A DNA stretch of 64,000 nucleotides from contig NZ_NINW01000043.1 in the NCBI RefSeq assembly GCF_002188465.1, positions 1-64,000 on the forward strand. The letters run 5' to 3'. The stretch is from Pigmentiphaga sp. NML080357. Its GTDB lineage: Bacteria > Pseudomonadota > Gammaproteobacteria > Burkholderiales > Burkholderiaceae_B. Both the position numbers and the translations under genes were made by a program. Under the pieces are notes generated by a model. It was given only the letters and a program-made list of their open reading frames with translations, was not told where the DNA came from and did no database searches. This document shows positions 17,553-25,758 of the stretch, piece by piece. Each line of letters begins with the position of its first letter. Positions within the stretch are counted from its first letter, which is position 1.

Positions 17553-18812
17553 ATGGGCGACACTACCGTCTTCCCCCGCGAACTCGAATGGAAGGGCGGC
17601 GGCTCCAGCCGCATCCCGTTCTGGGCCTATACCGACGAGTCGCTCTACAAGAAAGAACTCGAGCGCTTCTTCTATTCGGGCCACTGGAACTACGTCGGCC
17701 TGGAAGCCGAGATTCCCAACCCCGGGGACTTCAAGCGCACGGTGATCGGCGAGCGGTCCGTCATCATGACCCGGGCCGAGGACGAGACCATCCACGTGAT
17801 CGAGAACGTCTGCGCGCACCGCGGCATGCAGTTCTGCCGGGAGCGCAGCGGCAACCGCAAGGAGCTCGTCTGTCCCTACCATCAATGGAATTACACGCTG
17901 AAGGGCGACCTGCAGGGCGTGCCGTTCCGGCGCGGCGTCAAGCAGGGAGGCAAGGTCAATGGCGGCATGCCGGCGGATTTCAAGACCTCCGATCACAACC
18001 TGAACAAGCTCAAGGTCGCGACGCGCGGCGGCGTGGTGTTCGCGTCGTTCGACCACGACGTGCCGTCGCTCGAGGATTTCCTCGGACCCGTCATCCTGAG
18101 CTACTTCGACCGCCTGTTCAATGGCCGCAAGCTCAAGCTGCTGGGCTACAACCGCCAGCGCATCCCGGGCAACTGGAAGCTGATGCAGGAGAACATCAAG
18201 GACCCGTACCACCCGGGCCTCCTGCACACCTGGTTCATCACCTATGGACTGTGGCGGGCCGACAACAAGTCCGAGCTGAAGATGGACGACCAGTTCCGCC
18301 ACGCCGCCATGATTTCCACGCGCGGCTCGGCGGGCGTGAAGTCCGAGGTCACCGCCGGCGTGACCAGCTTCAAGGAGACGATGGAGATCAACGACAAGCG
18401 CCTGCTGGACATCGTGCACGAGCCGTGGTGGGGAGAACCTACCGCCGTGATGATGACGATCTTTCCCAGCGTGATCTTCCAGCAGCAGGTCAACAGCGTC
18501 TCCACGCGGCACATCCAGCCCAACGGCCACGGTTCGTTCGATTTCGTCTGGACCCACTTCGCGTTCGAGGACGACACGCCCGAGATGATCCAGCGCCGGC
18601 TGATCCAGGCCAACCTGTTCGGTCCCGCGGGATTCGTGTCGGCCGACGACGGCGAGGTAATCGAGTTCTCGCAGAGCGGCTTCGAGCAGAAGCCTTATCA
18701 CCGCGCGCTGGCGGAACTGGGCGGGACCGGCGTCGAGAACACCGACCACATGGTGACCGAAACGCTGATCCGCGGCATGTACGAGTACTGGCGAAAGGTG
18801 ATGGATGTCTGA
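17553..18812 (+). CDS. nagG: Salicylate 5-hydroxylase-like oxygenase, large (alpha) subunit
   Basis: This 419-residue Rieske oxygenase has CxH-17-CxxH ligands (CAHRG...CPYHQW, about residues 85-108). The mononuclear iron site is ENIKDPYHPGLLHTW, with Asp and two His. The sequence, including IPGNWKLM and the closing MYEYWRKVM segment, closely resembles NagG as I remember it. NagG converts salicylate to gentisate with NagH, NagAa and NagAb. CAGGAGG precedes ATG 17553. No gentisate dioxygenase is in the window, so the ring-cleavage step must be elsewhere, or the substrate is a salicylate analogue. Confidence 0.85.
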   Translation: MGDTTVFPRELEWKGGGSSRIPFWAYTDESLYKKELERFFYSGHWNYVGLEAEIPNPGDFKRTVIGERSVIMTRAEDETIHVIENVCAHRGMQFCRERSGNRKELVCPYHQWNYTLKGDLQGVPFRRGVKQGGKVNGGMPADFKTSDHNLNKLKVATRGGVVFASFDHDVPSLEDFLGPVILSYFDRLFNGRKLKLLGYNRQRIPGNWKLMQENIKDPYHPGLLHTWFITYGLWRADNKSELKMDDQFRHAAMISTRGSAGVKSEVTAGVTSFKETMEINDKRLLDIVHEPWWGEPTAVMMTIFPSVIFQQQVNSVSTRHIQPNGHGSFDFVWTHFAFEDDTPEMIQRRLIQANLFGPAGFVSADDGEVIEFSQSGFEQKPYHRALAELGGTGVENTDHMVTETLIRGMYEYWRKVMDV

Positions 18813-18831
18813 GGCGCCTGGAGAGACGAAC

Positions 18832-19305
18832 ATGAACGATTTGCAGACCTATCTCGAAGTGGCCCGCCTGCATGCCGACTACGCGGCGGTCGTGGACAAC
18901 CGGCAATGGGAGGCGTGGCCGGAGTTCTTCCTGGACGAGTGCGAGTACAAGATCCAGCCGCGCGAGAACTTCGACCGGGGATTCCCGCTGGCCACGCTCT
19001 ACCTGATCAGCAAGGCCATGCTGAAGGACCGCGTGTACGGCATCAGCGAGACGCTGTTTCACGATCCCTACTATCAGCGCCACGTGTGCGGCCTGCCGCG
19101 CATCCTGAAGGACGAGGGCGGGGCGCTGCACGTGGAAGCCAACTACGCCGTGTTCCGCACCAAGCTGACGGGCGAGTCCACCGTCTACAACGTGGGGCGC
19201 TACATCGACCGCATCCGCCGCACGCCGGACGGGCTGAAGTTCGAGTCGCGGATCTGCGTGTTCGATACCGAGATGATTCCCAATTCCCTGATTTATCCGA
19301 TTTGA
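18832..19305 (+). CDS. nagH: Salicylate 5-hydroxylase-like oxygenase, small (beta) subunit
   Basis: The 157-residue protein has the cone-shaped beta-subunit fold signature ([32 protein letters not shown] and the terminal [11 protein letters not shown], the last nearly identical to NagH as I recall). It builds the alpha3beta3 oxygenase with the upstream subunit. ATG 18832 is chosen because GGAGAG precedes it; an in-frame ATG at 18805 overlapping the alpha stop is the alternative. Confidence 0.86.
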   Translation: MNDLQTYLEVARLHADYAAVVDNRQWEAWPEFFLDECEYKIQPRENFDRGFPLATLYLISKAMLKDRVYGISETLFHDPYYQRHVCGLPRILKDEGGALHVEANYAVFRTKLTGESTVYNVGRYIDRIRRTPDGLKFESRICVFDTEMIPNSLIYPI

Positions 19306-19312
19306 GGTGGCT

Positions 19313-19624
19313 ATGGCTGAATGGACCGATGTGGCGGCGACGGACGACGTACCCGAAGACGACGTGATCGGCGTGCAGGCGGCGGGCAAGGACCTGGCGC
19401 TGTACAGCGTGGACGGCGAGTTCTACGCTACCGACAACATCTGTACGCACGGCCACGCGCGCCTGTGCGACGGATTCCTGGAAGGGCACGAGATCGAATG
19501 CCCGCTCCACCAGGGCAGATTCGACGTTCGCAGCGGCAAGGCAATGTGCGCGCCGTTGACCGAGGACATCAGGACCTACCCCCTCAAGGTCGAGGGCGGC
19601 CGGATCTGGCTGCAATTGGGTTAG
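19313..19624 (+). CDS. nagAb: Rieske-type ferredoxin
   Basis: The 103-residue protein has one Rieske cluster: [11 protein letters not shown] then CPLHQG, with two Cys and two His. Such ferredoxins carry electrons from the reductase to the oxygenase. It starts eight bases after the beta stop behind GAGGTGG. The reductase-alpha-beta-ferredoxin order is that of nag operons. Confidence 0.9.
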   Translation: MAEWTDVAATDDVPEDDVIGVQAAGKDLALYSVDGEFYATDNICTHGHARLCDGFLEGHEIECPLHQGRFDVRSGKAMCAPLTEDIRTYPLKVEGGRIWLQLG

Positions 19625-19658
19625 GGCTGCGTGGTTGATAGCGTCTTGGAGACATGCA

Positions 19659-20036
19659 ATGCAGGAGCCTGATCAAGCAGGCCGCCCATTGAGGGCTTAT
19701 ACCGATCCCGATTACGAGCCGCTGTGCGCCACGCTGGCCGAGGTCCGCGCCAACATCGACCGGCTCGACGACCTGATCGTGGCGCTGCTGGCGCAGCGCG
19801 CCATGTACGTGAAGGACGCCGCGCGCTTCAAGAAGGACGCCTTCCAGGTCAGCGCCCCGGCGCGCCAGGCCGAAGTGTTCGCCAAGGTGCGGGCGCTGGC
19901 CAGCCGCCACAACCGGGGGTTCGACGGGCTGGAGGATGTGGTCGAGGCCGGCTACCGGGCGCTGGTAACCGCGTTCATCGCGGCCGAGCAGCAGTATCAC
20001 GACAAGATGACCCGCACGGAGGATGGAGATGCCTAG
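19659..20036 (+). CDS. Chorismate mutase-fold protein, PchB-like (possible isochorismate-pyruvate lyase)
   Basis: The 125-residue all-helical protein matches the AroQ/PchB fold. Positions equal to the PchB active site are all present: R30, R47, K58 and Q111 (PchB R14, R31, K42, Q90 from memory). The YVKDAARFK segment is closer to PchB than to E. coli chorismate mutase. PchB splits isochorismate into salicylate and pyruvate and also has weak mutase activity. Here it follows a salicylate hydroxylase operon by 34 bases and overlaps the next gene by eight bases. A salicylate-binding or salicylate-forming role is inferred; plain chorismate mutase is the alternative. Confidence 0.75.
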   Translation: MQEPDQAGRPLRAYTDPDYEPLCATLAEVRANIDRLDDLIVALLAQRAMYVKDAARFKKDAFQVSAPARQAEVFAKVRALASRHNRGFDGLEDVVEAGYRALVTAFIAAEQQYHDKMTRTEDGDA

Positions 20037-21018
20037 TAAATCGTGGGGACGCGCCGCGGCGCGGGGAATGGCGGCTGCGCTGGTGGCCTGTGCGTTGCCC
20101 TTGGCGGCGCAGGCCCAGGCCTGGCCCGCGCATCCGCTCAAGTTGATCGTTCCGTTCGGCCCCGGGTCCAGTCCCGACCAGGTGGCCAGGGTGGTGGGAG
20201 ACAGGCTGGGCGGCCTGCTGGGCCAGACGGTGGTGGTGGAGAATCGCCCGGGCGCCAGCGGCAACATCGGCACCAACGCCATCGCCAAGGCGCCGCCGGA
20301 CGGCTACACCTTCGGGGTGTCGATCACCGGCCCGCTGGTCAACAATACCGTCCTGTTCGATTCGCTGCCCTATGATCCGGCCAAGGACCTGGCGCCGCTC
20401 ACCCTGGCCGTGCACCAGCCCAACGTGCTGGTGGTGCCGGCCTCCTCGGGCATAGGCAGCGTCGCGCAGCTGCTCGAGGCGCTGAAGAAGAACCCGGACA
20501 AATTCAATTTCCCGTCGACAGGCGCGGGCACGGTGTCGCACCTGTCGGTCGAACTGATGCTGCAACGGATAGGCGCCAAGGCGGTGCATGCGCCGTATCC
20601 CTCGTCGCCTGCGGCGCTGACTTCGCTGCTGTCGGGCGACACCCAGTTCGCCGCGCTGCCGCCCATCGCGGTCATGCCCATGGTGAAGGACGGCAGGCTG
20701 AAGGCGCTGGCGGTGACCTCCTCCAAGCGTTCGGCGCTGCTGCCCGATATCCCGACCCTGGGCGAAGCGGGCGTGCCGGGCATCGAGGGCTCGGCCTGGA
20801 TAGGTTTCGTCATTTCGTCCAAGGTCTCCGCCGACATCCAGAAGAAGCTGTCCGACGCCCTCGTCGCGGCGCTCAAGGACCCCGAGGCGGCGAAGAAGCT
20901 CGAGACCCAGTACATGGAGCCGGCGGCCACCACGCCGCAGGAATTCCGGCGCTACATGGACGACGAGCTCAAGCGCTGGGCGCCCCTGATCAAGAAGCTG
21001 GGACTCAAAGGCCAATAG
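20029..21018 (+). CDS. Bug-family (TctC-like) periplasmic receptor
   Basis: The 329-residue protein has a signal peptide with AAAR and ALVACALPLAAQAQ (cleavage near residue 30) and Bug motifs: VENRPGASGNIGTNAIAK and PDGYTF. ATG 20029 overlaps the preceding stop (ATGCCTAG) and follows GGAGGATGGAG; an in-frame ATG at 20023 is the alternative. It closes the salicylate hydroxylase operon, so an aromatic acid such as salicylate is a plausible ligand. No membrane subunits accompany it. Confidence 0.92.
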   Translation: MPSKSWGRAAARGMAAALVACALPLAAQAQAWPAHPLKLIVPFGPGSSPDQVARVVGDRLGGLLGQTVVVENRPGASGNIGTNAIAKAPPDGYTFGVSITGPLVNNTVLFDSLPYDPAKDLAPLTLAVHQPNVLVVPASSGIGSVAQLLEALKKNPDKFNFPSTGAGTVSHLSVELMLQRIGAKAVHAPYPSSPAALTSLLSGDTQFAALPPIAVMPMVKDGRLKALAVTSSKRSALLPDIPTLGEAGVPGIEGSAWIGFVISSKVSADIQKKLSDALVAALKDPEAAKKLETQYMEPAATTPQEFRRYMDDELKRWAPLIKKLGLKGQ

Positions 21019-21093
21019 CAGGAAGGAGCCGCCGCGGCGCCGCCCGGCGGGCGATGAGACCCTGACGCGATCCGCGGGCATGTTGCACAATAG

Positions 21094-21118
21094 GGGCCGG
21101 CACGCGACACGCCGGCCC
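21094..21118. terminator. Strong hairpin between the salicylate operon and the TetR gene
   Basis: GGGCCGGC (21094-21101) pairs perfectly with GCCGGCCC (21111-21118) across a nine-base loop. It lies 76 bases past the Bug stop and 48 bases before the TetR start. There is no T-run. It could end the operon or fold the TetR leader. Confidence 0.4.
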
Positions 21119-21165
21119 GAGCGGCATGGCGGGCATGCGGACGACATCAGGATGGCTCATCGCAT

Positions 21166-21825
21166 ATGAAGAATGACACTGGAACGAAGCGCAAGCCGGC
21201 GGCCACGCCGGCCAAGGCCGCCGCTTCCAAACCCGCGCGCCGCGCGACCACCCCGCGCGGCGGCAAGACGGATTTGCAGCGGGCCGACTGGGTGCGCGCC
21301 GGGCTGCGCGTGCTGGCCCAATCCGGCGTGGACGCCGTGCTCATCCCCAGGCTGGCGACAGACCTGGGCGTGACCAAGGGCAGTTTCTACTGGCACTTCG
21401 AGTCGCGCGACGACCTGCTGCTCGCATTGATCGAGGAGTGGAAGCAGCATGCCACGCTGCGGGTGATCGAGATCGTCGAGAGCGCATCCACCTCGCCGCA
21501 GGAGAAGATCCGCATGATCGCCTTCATCGGCACCAATTCCCCCATCGACGAATTCGGCGGTGCCATCGAGCTGGCCGTGCGCAATTGGGCCCGCACCAAC
21601 CCCGACGTGCGGCAGGCCGTGGCCGATGTCGACAAGCAGCGCCTGAGCTACCTCGCCAAGCTGTACGCCGACGTCGGATCCACGGTCGATCCCGAGCTGC
21701 TGGCTTGCCTGCACTATAGTTTCTCGACCGGGCTGCGCCTCATCTTCGCCTATCCGGAAAAGCAGAAACTGGCCATGCGGCAGGCCGCGCTCGACAACAT
21801 CTTCTTTCCTCCTGCCGCCAAGTAG
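21166..21825 (+). CDS. TetR-family regulator
   Basis: The 219-residue protein has a basic, alanine/lysine-rich N-terminal tail (about residues 1-35). A TetR helix-turn-helix follows (residues 38-90; ATDLGVTKGSFYWHFESRDD) and then a helical ligand domain. Tails of this kind occur in TetR proteins that bind CoA thioesters or aromatics. It is convergent with the nitronate monooxygenase-like gene. A TetR-type operator is found at 22885-22906 in front of the acyl-CoA ligase, so that operon is the likely target. Confidence 0.87.
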   Translation: MKNDTGTKRKPAATPAKAAASKPARRATTPRGGKTDLQRADWVRAGLRVLAQSGVDAVLIPRLATDLGVTKGSFYWHFESRDDLLLALIEEWKQHATLRVIEIVESASTSPQEKIRMIAFIGTNSPIDEFGGAIELAVRNWARTNPDVRQAVADVDKQRLSYLAKLYADVGSTVDPELLACLHYSFSTGLRLIFAYPEKQKLAMRQAALDNIFFPPAAK

Positions 21826-21835
21826 TCTCCGCGCT

Positions 21836-22837
21836 TCAGGCCGCTTGGCTCCGCAAGCGTTCCATGCCGGCCAGCGCCTCGGCATACTCGGCCGCCAGCC
21901 TGGCCACGATGTCGGCGGCCGAGGCGACCCCGTCGATCGCGCCCACGCCCTGCCCGGCGCTCCATACGTCGCGCCAGGCCTTGGCTTCGCCGCCGTCTTC
22001 CCGCTTGCCGAATGAAAAGCTGCGGCGCTCGCGCGCAGCAAGCGTCCCGATGTCCACCCCCACCGCCTCGAAGCTCTTGGCCAGGTAATTGGCGGGCAGG
22101 CCCGTGACGGCATCGCTGCAGACAATGTCGGCAGCCGTCGCATCCACCACCATGTTCTTATACGCGTCATGGGCGTTGGCTTCGCGCGAGGCGATAAAGC
22201 GTGTGCCGATGTAGGCCAGGTCTGCGCCCATCGCTTGTGCCGCCACGATCTGGCGGCCCCCCGCAATGCATCCCGACAGCACGACCAGGCCATCGAAGAT
22301 CCGCCTGACTTCGTCGGTGAACGCCATGGGATTGATGCTGCCGGTATGGCCTCCCGCGCCCGCGCAAACCAGTATCAGTCCGTCGACGCCGGCGTCGATG
22401 GCCTTGCGCGCATGCCGCAGGGTGGTGACGTCGTGCAGCACCTTGCCGCCATAGGCGTGCACGCGCCTGACCACGTCGCCGGGCGGGTTCAGGCTGGTGA
22501 TGACGATGGGCGCTTCATGCCGGCACACCACGTCCAGGTCGTGGGCCAGCCGCGCGTTGCTCGGATGGACGATGAGATTGACCGCGTAGGGCGCGGCCGG
22601 CCAGGGCGGCTGGCCGCGGTCCCAGGCATCGATGGCTTCCCGCACATAGGCGAGCCACGACGCGAGCTCGCTCTCCGGGCGTGCGTTGAGCGACGGGAAC
22701 GCGCCGATGATCCCCGCCTTGCACTGCTCGGCCACGAGCTCCTTGGAAGAAACGATGAACATGGGCGAACCCACCGCGGGTACGCGCAGGCGCCATGGAT
22801 GAGGCGCGTGATTCCATTGTCGGGACGGCGAGTTCAA
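21836..22837 (-). CDS. Nitronate monooxygenase / 2-nitropropane dioxygenase-like FMN protein
   Basis: The 333-residue protein shows the NMO TIM-barrel pattern: VGSPMFIVSS at the start, a CAGAGGHTG phosphate/flavin loop in mid-sequence and GADLAYIGTRF near the C-terminus. NMO enzymes oxidise alkyl nitronates; many homologues have unknown substrates. I chose a TTG start at 22837 because GGGAG is seven bases upstream and it keeps the conserved VGSPMF strand. ATG 22762 would remove that strand. It diverges from the acyl-CoA ligase gene across a TetR-type operator and may be co-regulated with it. Confidence 0.75.
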   Translation of the reverse strand: MNSPSRQWNHAPHPWRLRVPAVGSPMFIVSSKELVAEQCKAGIIGAFPSLNARPESELASWLAYVREAIDAWDRGQPPWPAAPYAVNLIVHPSNARLAHDLDVVCRHEAPIVITSLNPPGDVVRRVHAYGGKVLHDVTTLRHARKAIDAGVDGLILVCAGAGGHTGSINPMAFTDEVRRIFDGLVVLSGCIAGGRQIVAAQAMGADLAYIGTRFIASREANAHDAYKNMVVDATAADIVCSDAVTGLPANYLAKSFEAVGVDIGTLAARERRSFSFGKREDGGEAKAWRDVWSAGQGVGAIDGVASAADIVARLAAEYAEALAGMERLRSQAA

Positions 22838-22884
22838 GGGTTTCTCCCAGGGTTGACGGTCACGGAGGCGTTCAATAGAGTAGT

Positions 22885-22906
22885 TTCCATACCGACCAGT
22901 ATGGAA
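22885..22906. promoter_or_regulatory. TetR-type operator between divergent genes
   Basis: TTCCATAC (22885-22892) and GTATGGAA (22899-22906) form a perfect 8-bp inverted repeat around CGACCA. The core ATACCGACCAGTAT is typical of operators for the large TetR group that regulates acyl-CoA and aromatic pathways. It lies 27 bases before the ligase start and 48 bases from the nitronate monooxygenase start. The TetR protein encoded at 21166 is the natural candidate to bind it. Confidence 0.6.
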
Positions 22907-22932
22907 CGGAATCAGGATCAAGGCAAGATGCG

Positions 22933-24483
22933 ATGACGAGCCCCGAACACTTCCACGGCCATGCCTCCATGGGCGAACGCAGCGTGCCGCTGCAATCGCT
23001 GTGGTCGCGCGGCGCGCGACTGGCCGAGGCACTGCGCGTGCGCGGCGTGCGCGAAGGCGACGCGTTGGCCATGCTGATGCGCAATGATCTCTGCTTTCTC
23101 GAGGCCATGGTGGCCGCCAACCTGCTCGGGGCCTATGCCGTTCCCGTTAACTGGCATCAGAAAGCGGACGAAGTGGCGTTCATTCTTGCCGATGCCGCGG
23201 CGCCCGTGCTGCTGGCCCATGCCGATCTGCTGGCGGGCGTGGCGCATGCCATTCCGGCAAGCGTACGCGTGATCGCGGCCGCCACGCCCTTGGAAATCCG
23301 CGAGGCCTATGGCATCGATCCGGCCTGTTGCGAAGTGCCGGCGGGAACGGAAAACCTCGACGACGTGATCGCCGCTCACGGCGAACTGGCGGACCGTTCC
23401 GTGGCCGGTACGCGCGGCAGCATCATCTATACCAGCGGCACCACGGGCCGGCCCAAGGGCGTGCGGCGCGCGGCGCTGGAGCCGGACGAGGCGCGCCGTT
23501 TCGCCGCGCTGTCGCAGCAGTGGTTCGATCTGCGGCCCGGCGTGCGCACGGTCATGGCGGGGCCCATGTATCACAGCGCGCCCAACACCTATACCCGGTC
23601 GGTGCTGCAATCGGGCGGCAGCATTGCGCTCATGCCGCGCTTCGACGCCGAAGGGCTGCTGGCGCTGATCGAGCGCGAACGCATCACGCATCTTCATCTC
23701 GTGCCAACGATGTTCGTGCGGCTGCTGCGCCTGCCCGAACCCGTCCGCGCCCGCTACGACCTGAGCTCGCTGGAGTTCGTCATCCATGGCGCGGCACCCT
23801 GTGCGCGCGAGGTCAAGCAGGCCATGATCGAATGGTGGGGACCGGTCATCCACGAGTACTACGGCGCGACGGAAACCGGAATGGCCAGCCGCAGTTCTTC
23901 GCAGGAATGGCTGGCCCGGCCGGGAACCCTGGGCAAGGCATGGCCCGGCCGCGAGCTGCGCGTCTACGGCGAAGACGGACGGCGCCTCGGACCCGGGCAG
24001 ATCGGCGAGATCTACGTGGGATTGCAAGGCGTACCCAACTTCACATACCTGAACGCCGCCGACCAGCGCGCGCAGATCGATCGCGACGGTCTCGTCACCA
24101 ACGGCGACATCGGCTATCTGGACGAGGACGGCTATCTGTTCCTGGTCGACCGGAAGAAGGACATGGTCATCTCCGGCGGCGTGAACATCTACCCGGCCGA
24201 GATCGAATGCGCGCTGGCCGAGCACGAGGACGTGGCCGACAGCGCCGTGATCGGCGTGCCCGACGCCGAGTACGGCGAAAAACTCGTGGCTTTCGTGCTG
24301 CCGTCGCCGGGGTGCACGGTGGGGGAAGACGAACTGCGCGCCTTCCTCAAACGTAAGCTCGCGAATTTCAAGGTGCCCAAGCGCTTCGTCTTCGTCGACG
24401 AATTGCCGCGGGACGACTCCGGCAAGCTGATGAAGCGCAAGTTGCGGGAGCCCTATTGGGCCGGTCGGGCAACGGCCATCTGA
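22933..24483 (+). CDS. Acyl-CoA synthetase / aromatic acid-CoA ligase (AMP-binding family)
   Basis: The 516-residue protein has the ANL motifs: P-loop GSIIYTSGTTGRPKGV (about 157-172), YGATE, the GDIGYLDEDGY hinge and a C-terminal KLMKRKL lysine. It activates a carboxylic acid with ATP and CoA. The usual N-terminal segment is a little short but no motif is missing. It opens a long operon with ring-hydroxylation and ring-cleavage genes, so an aromatic or phenylalkyl acid is likely. The TetR-type operator precedes it. Confidence 0.9.
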   Translation: MTSPEHFHGHASMGERSVPLQSLWSRGARLAEALRVRGVREGDALAMLMRNDLCFLEAMVAANLLGAYAVPVNWHQKADEVAFILADAAAPVLLAHADLLAGVAHAIPASVRVIAAATPLEIREAYGIDPACCEVPAGTENLDDVIAAHGELADRSVAGTRGSIIYTSGTTGRPKGVRRAALEPDEARRFAALSQQWFDLRPGVRTVMAGPMYHSAPNTYTRSVLQSGGSIALMPRFDAEGLLALIERERITHLHLVPTMFVRLLRLPEPVRARYDLSSLEFVIHGAAPCAREVKQAMIEWWGPVIHEYYGATETGMASRSSSQEWLARPGTLGKAWPGRELRVYGEDGRRLGPGQIGEIYVGLQGVPNFTYLNAADQRAQIDRDGLVTNGDIGYLDEDGYLFLVDRKKDMVISGGVNIYPAEIECALAEHEDVADSAVIGVPDAEYGEKLVAFVLPSPGCTVGEDELRAFLKRKLANFKVPKRFVFVDELPRDDSGKLMKRKLREPYWAGRATAI

Positions 24484-24508
24484 ACGTATGCGCCGCGAGG
24501 AGACGACG

Positions 24509-25468
24509 ATGAGAGTGACTGTGGCTGTAGCCGCGCTGGCGGCGGTCCTGGCGGGTTTCCCGGCCTGGGCGAAGTATCCCGAGCGGCCGATCCGGTTGAT
24601 CGTGCCCTATCCGGCGGGCGGCACCACCGACGTGCTTGCGCGGCTCGTCGCCAAGGACATGGCCGAGGCGCTGGGGCAGGAGGTGTTCGTGGAGAACCGC
24701 GCCGGCGCCGCCACCATCGTGGGCGTGGACGCGGCGGCAAGGGCGCCCAGCGACGGCTACACCATCCTGCTGGCGACGGCGACGTCGTTCGCGGTCAATC
24801 CCCACATCTACAAGAAGCTGCCATATCGCCTGGACGAATTCATACCCATCGGCTTCATCGGCGAGGCCCCCATCCTGCTGGTTTCGCCGGTCGCCTATCC
24901 CGCCCGCAACCTGACGGAGCTGATTGGCCGATTGAAGGCGGACGGCGCGGGCGCTGCGATCGCCACCACGGGCAAGGGCGGCTTCTCTCACCTGACGGCG
25001 GCCATGTTCTTCAATGCCATCGGCGCCAAGTACCGCGACGTGCCTTATCGGGGCGAGGCGCCCGCGATCCAGGACGTGGTCGGCGGACAAGTGAATCTGT
25101 ACTTCGGCAGCATGCCCGGTACGCTGCCCCATGTGAGCTCCGGACGGTTGCGCGCCTACGGCGTGACGTCCGAGCAGCGTTCCCCCTCCGCGCCGGGTAT
25201 CCCGTCCTTTGCCGAGCAGGGGTTGCCGCAGGTCGTGGCCACGTCGTGGTTCGGATTATCCGCGCCCAAGGGCACGCCGCAGGACGTGATCGCCACGCTG
25301 GGCGTCGCGCTGGCCAAGGCCATGAAGGAAAAAAGCATGCGCGACCGGCTGGCGCAGGAAGGCGCCGTGACGCGCGAGATGTCGCCGGCCGAGTTCGCCG
25401 ACTACATCCGGCGCGACAACGAACGCTGGGGCGCCATCGTGCGCGCCGCCGGCGTGGAAGCGGAGTAG
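24509..25468 (+). CDS. Bug-family (TctC-like) periplasmic receptor
   Basis: The 319-residue protein has a short signal peptide (cleavage after AWA, residue 21) followed by YPERPIRLIVPYPAGGTTD. VENRAGAATIVG and DGYTILL complete the Bug pattern. GAGGAG lies nine bases before ATG 24509, which I prefer to ATG 24488. Its place as second gene of the ring-cleavage operon suggests it delivers the aromatic acid that the ligase activates. Confidence 0.92.
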   Translation: MRVTVAVAALAAVLAGFPAWAKYPERPIRLIVPYPAGGTTDVLARLVAKDMAEALGQEVFVENRAGAATIVGVDAAARAPSDGYTILLATATSFAVNPHIYKKLPYRLDEFIPIGFIGEAPILLVSPVAYPARNLTELIGRLKADGAGAAIATTGKGGFSHLTAAMFFNAIGAKYRDVPYRGEAPAIQDVVGGQVNLYFGSMPGTLPHVSSGRLRAYGVTSEQRSPSAPGIPSFAEQGLPQVVATSWFGLSAPKGTPQDVIATLGVALAKAMKEKSMRDRLAQEGAVTREMSPAEFADYIRRDNERWGAIVRAAGVEAE

Positions 25469-25473
25469 GCGTC

Positions 25474-25758
25474 ATGGTCGGCTACATGCTCGAGCAGGTG
25501 TTGTACGACCTGGGCACGCGCCGCGATGCCCGCAGCGCCTTCGCCCAGGACGCCCAGGCATTCCTGGCCCGCTACAGGCTGCCGGCGGCGGCGGCGAAGA
25601 TGGTGGCCGAGTTCGACGTGGCGGCGCTGCAGCGGGCCGGTGTCAGCCCCTTGCTGACCTATGGCTACTGGATGACCAACGCGCCGACCAGGACGCGGGC
25701 GGCCTACCTCGCCCAATTGCGCGGACAAGAAGGAGAGGGCGCATGGCCAAGATCGTAG
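25474..25758 (+). CDS. LigA-like alpha subunit of a type II extradiol dioxygenase
   Basis: This 94-residue protein has the LigA pattern: a DAQAFLARYRL helix followed by a VAALQRAGVSPLL helix and a tyrosine-rich end. In protocatechuate 4,5-dioxygenase the small LigA subunit caps the catalytic LigB. Here LigB follows directly and overlaps it by 16 bases, so the pair forms one ring-cleavage enzyme. It starts six bases after the Bug stop. Confidence 0.8.
   Translation: MVGYMLEQVLYDLGTRRDARSAFAQDAQAFLARYRLPAAAAKMVAEFDVAALQRAGVSPLLTYGYWMTNAPTRTRAAYLAQLRGQEGEGAWPRS

Noticed and set aside
18805-18831. Start of the nagH-like gene at ATG 18805
   Set aside because: It overlaps the upstream stop and is possible, but GGAGAG before ATG 18832 and the family length favour the later start.
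22762-22764. ATG 22762 as start of the nitronate monooxygenase-like gene
   Set aside because: It would delete the first conserved strand (VGSP) of the barrel; a TTG with a good ribosome site lies upstream.
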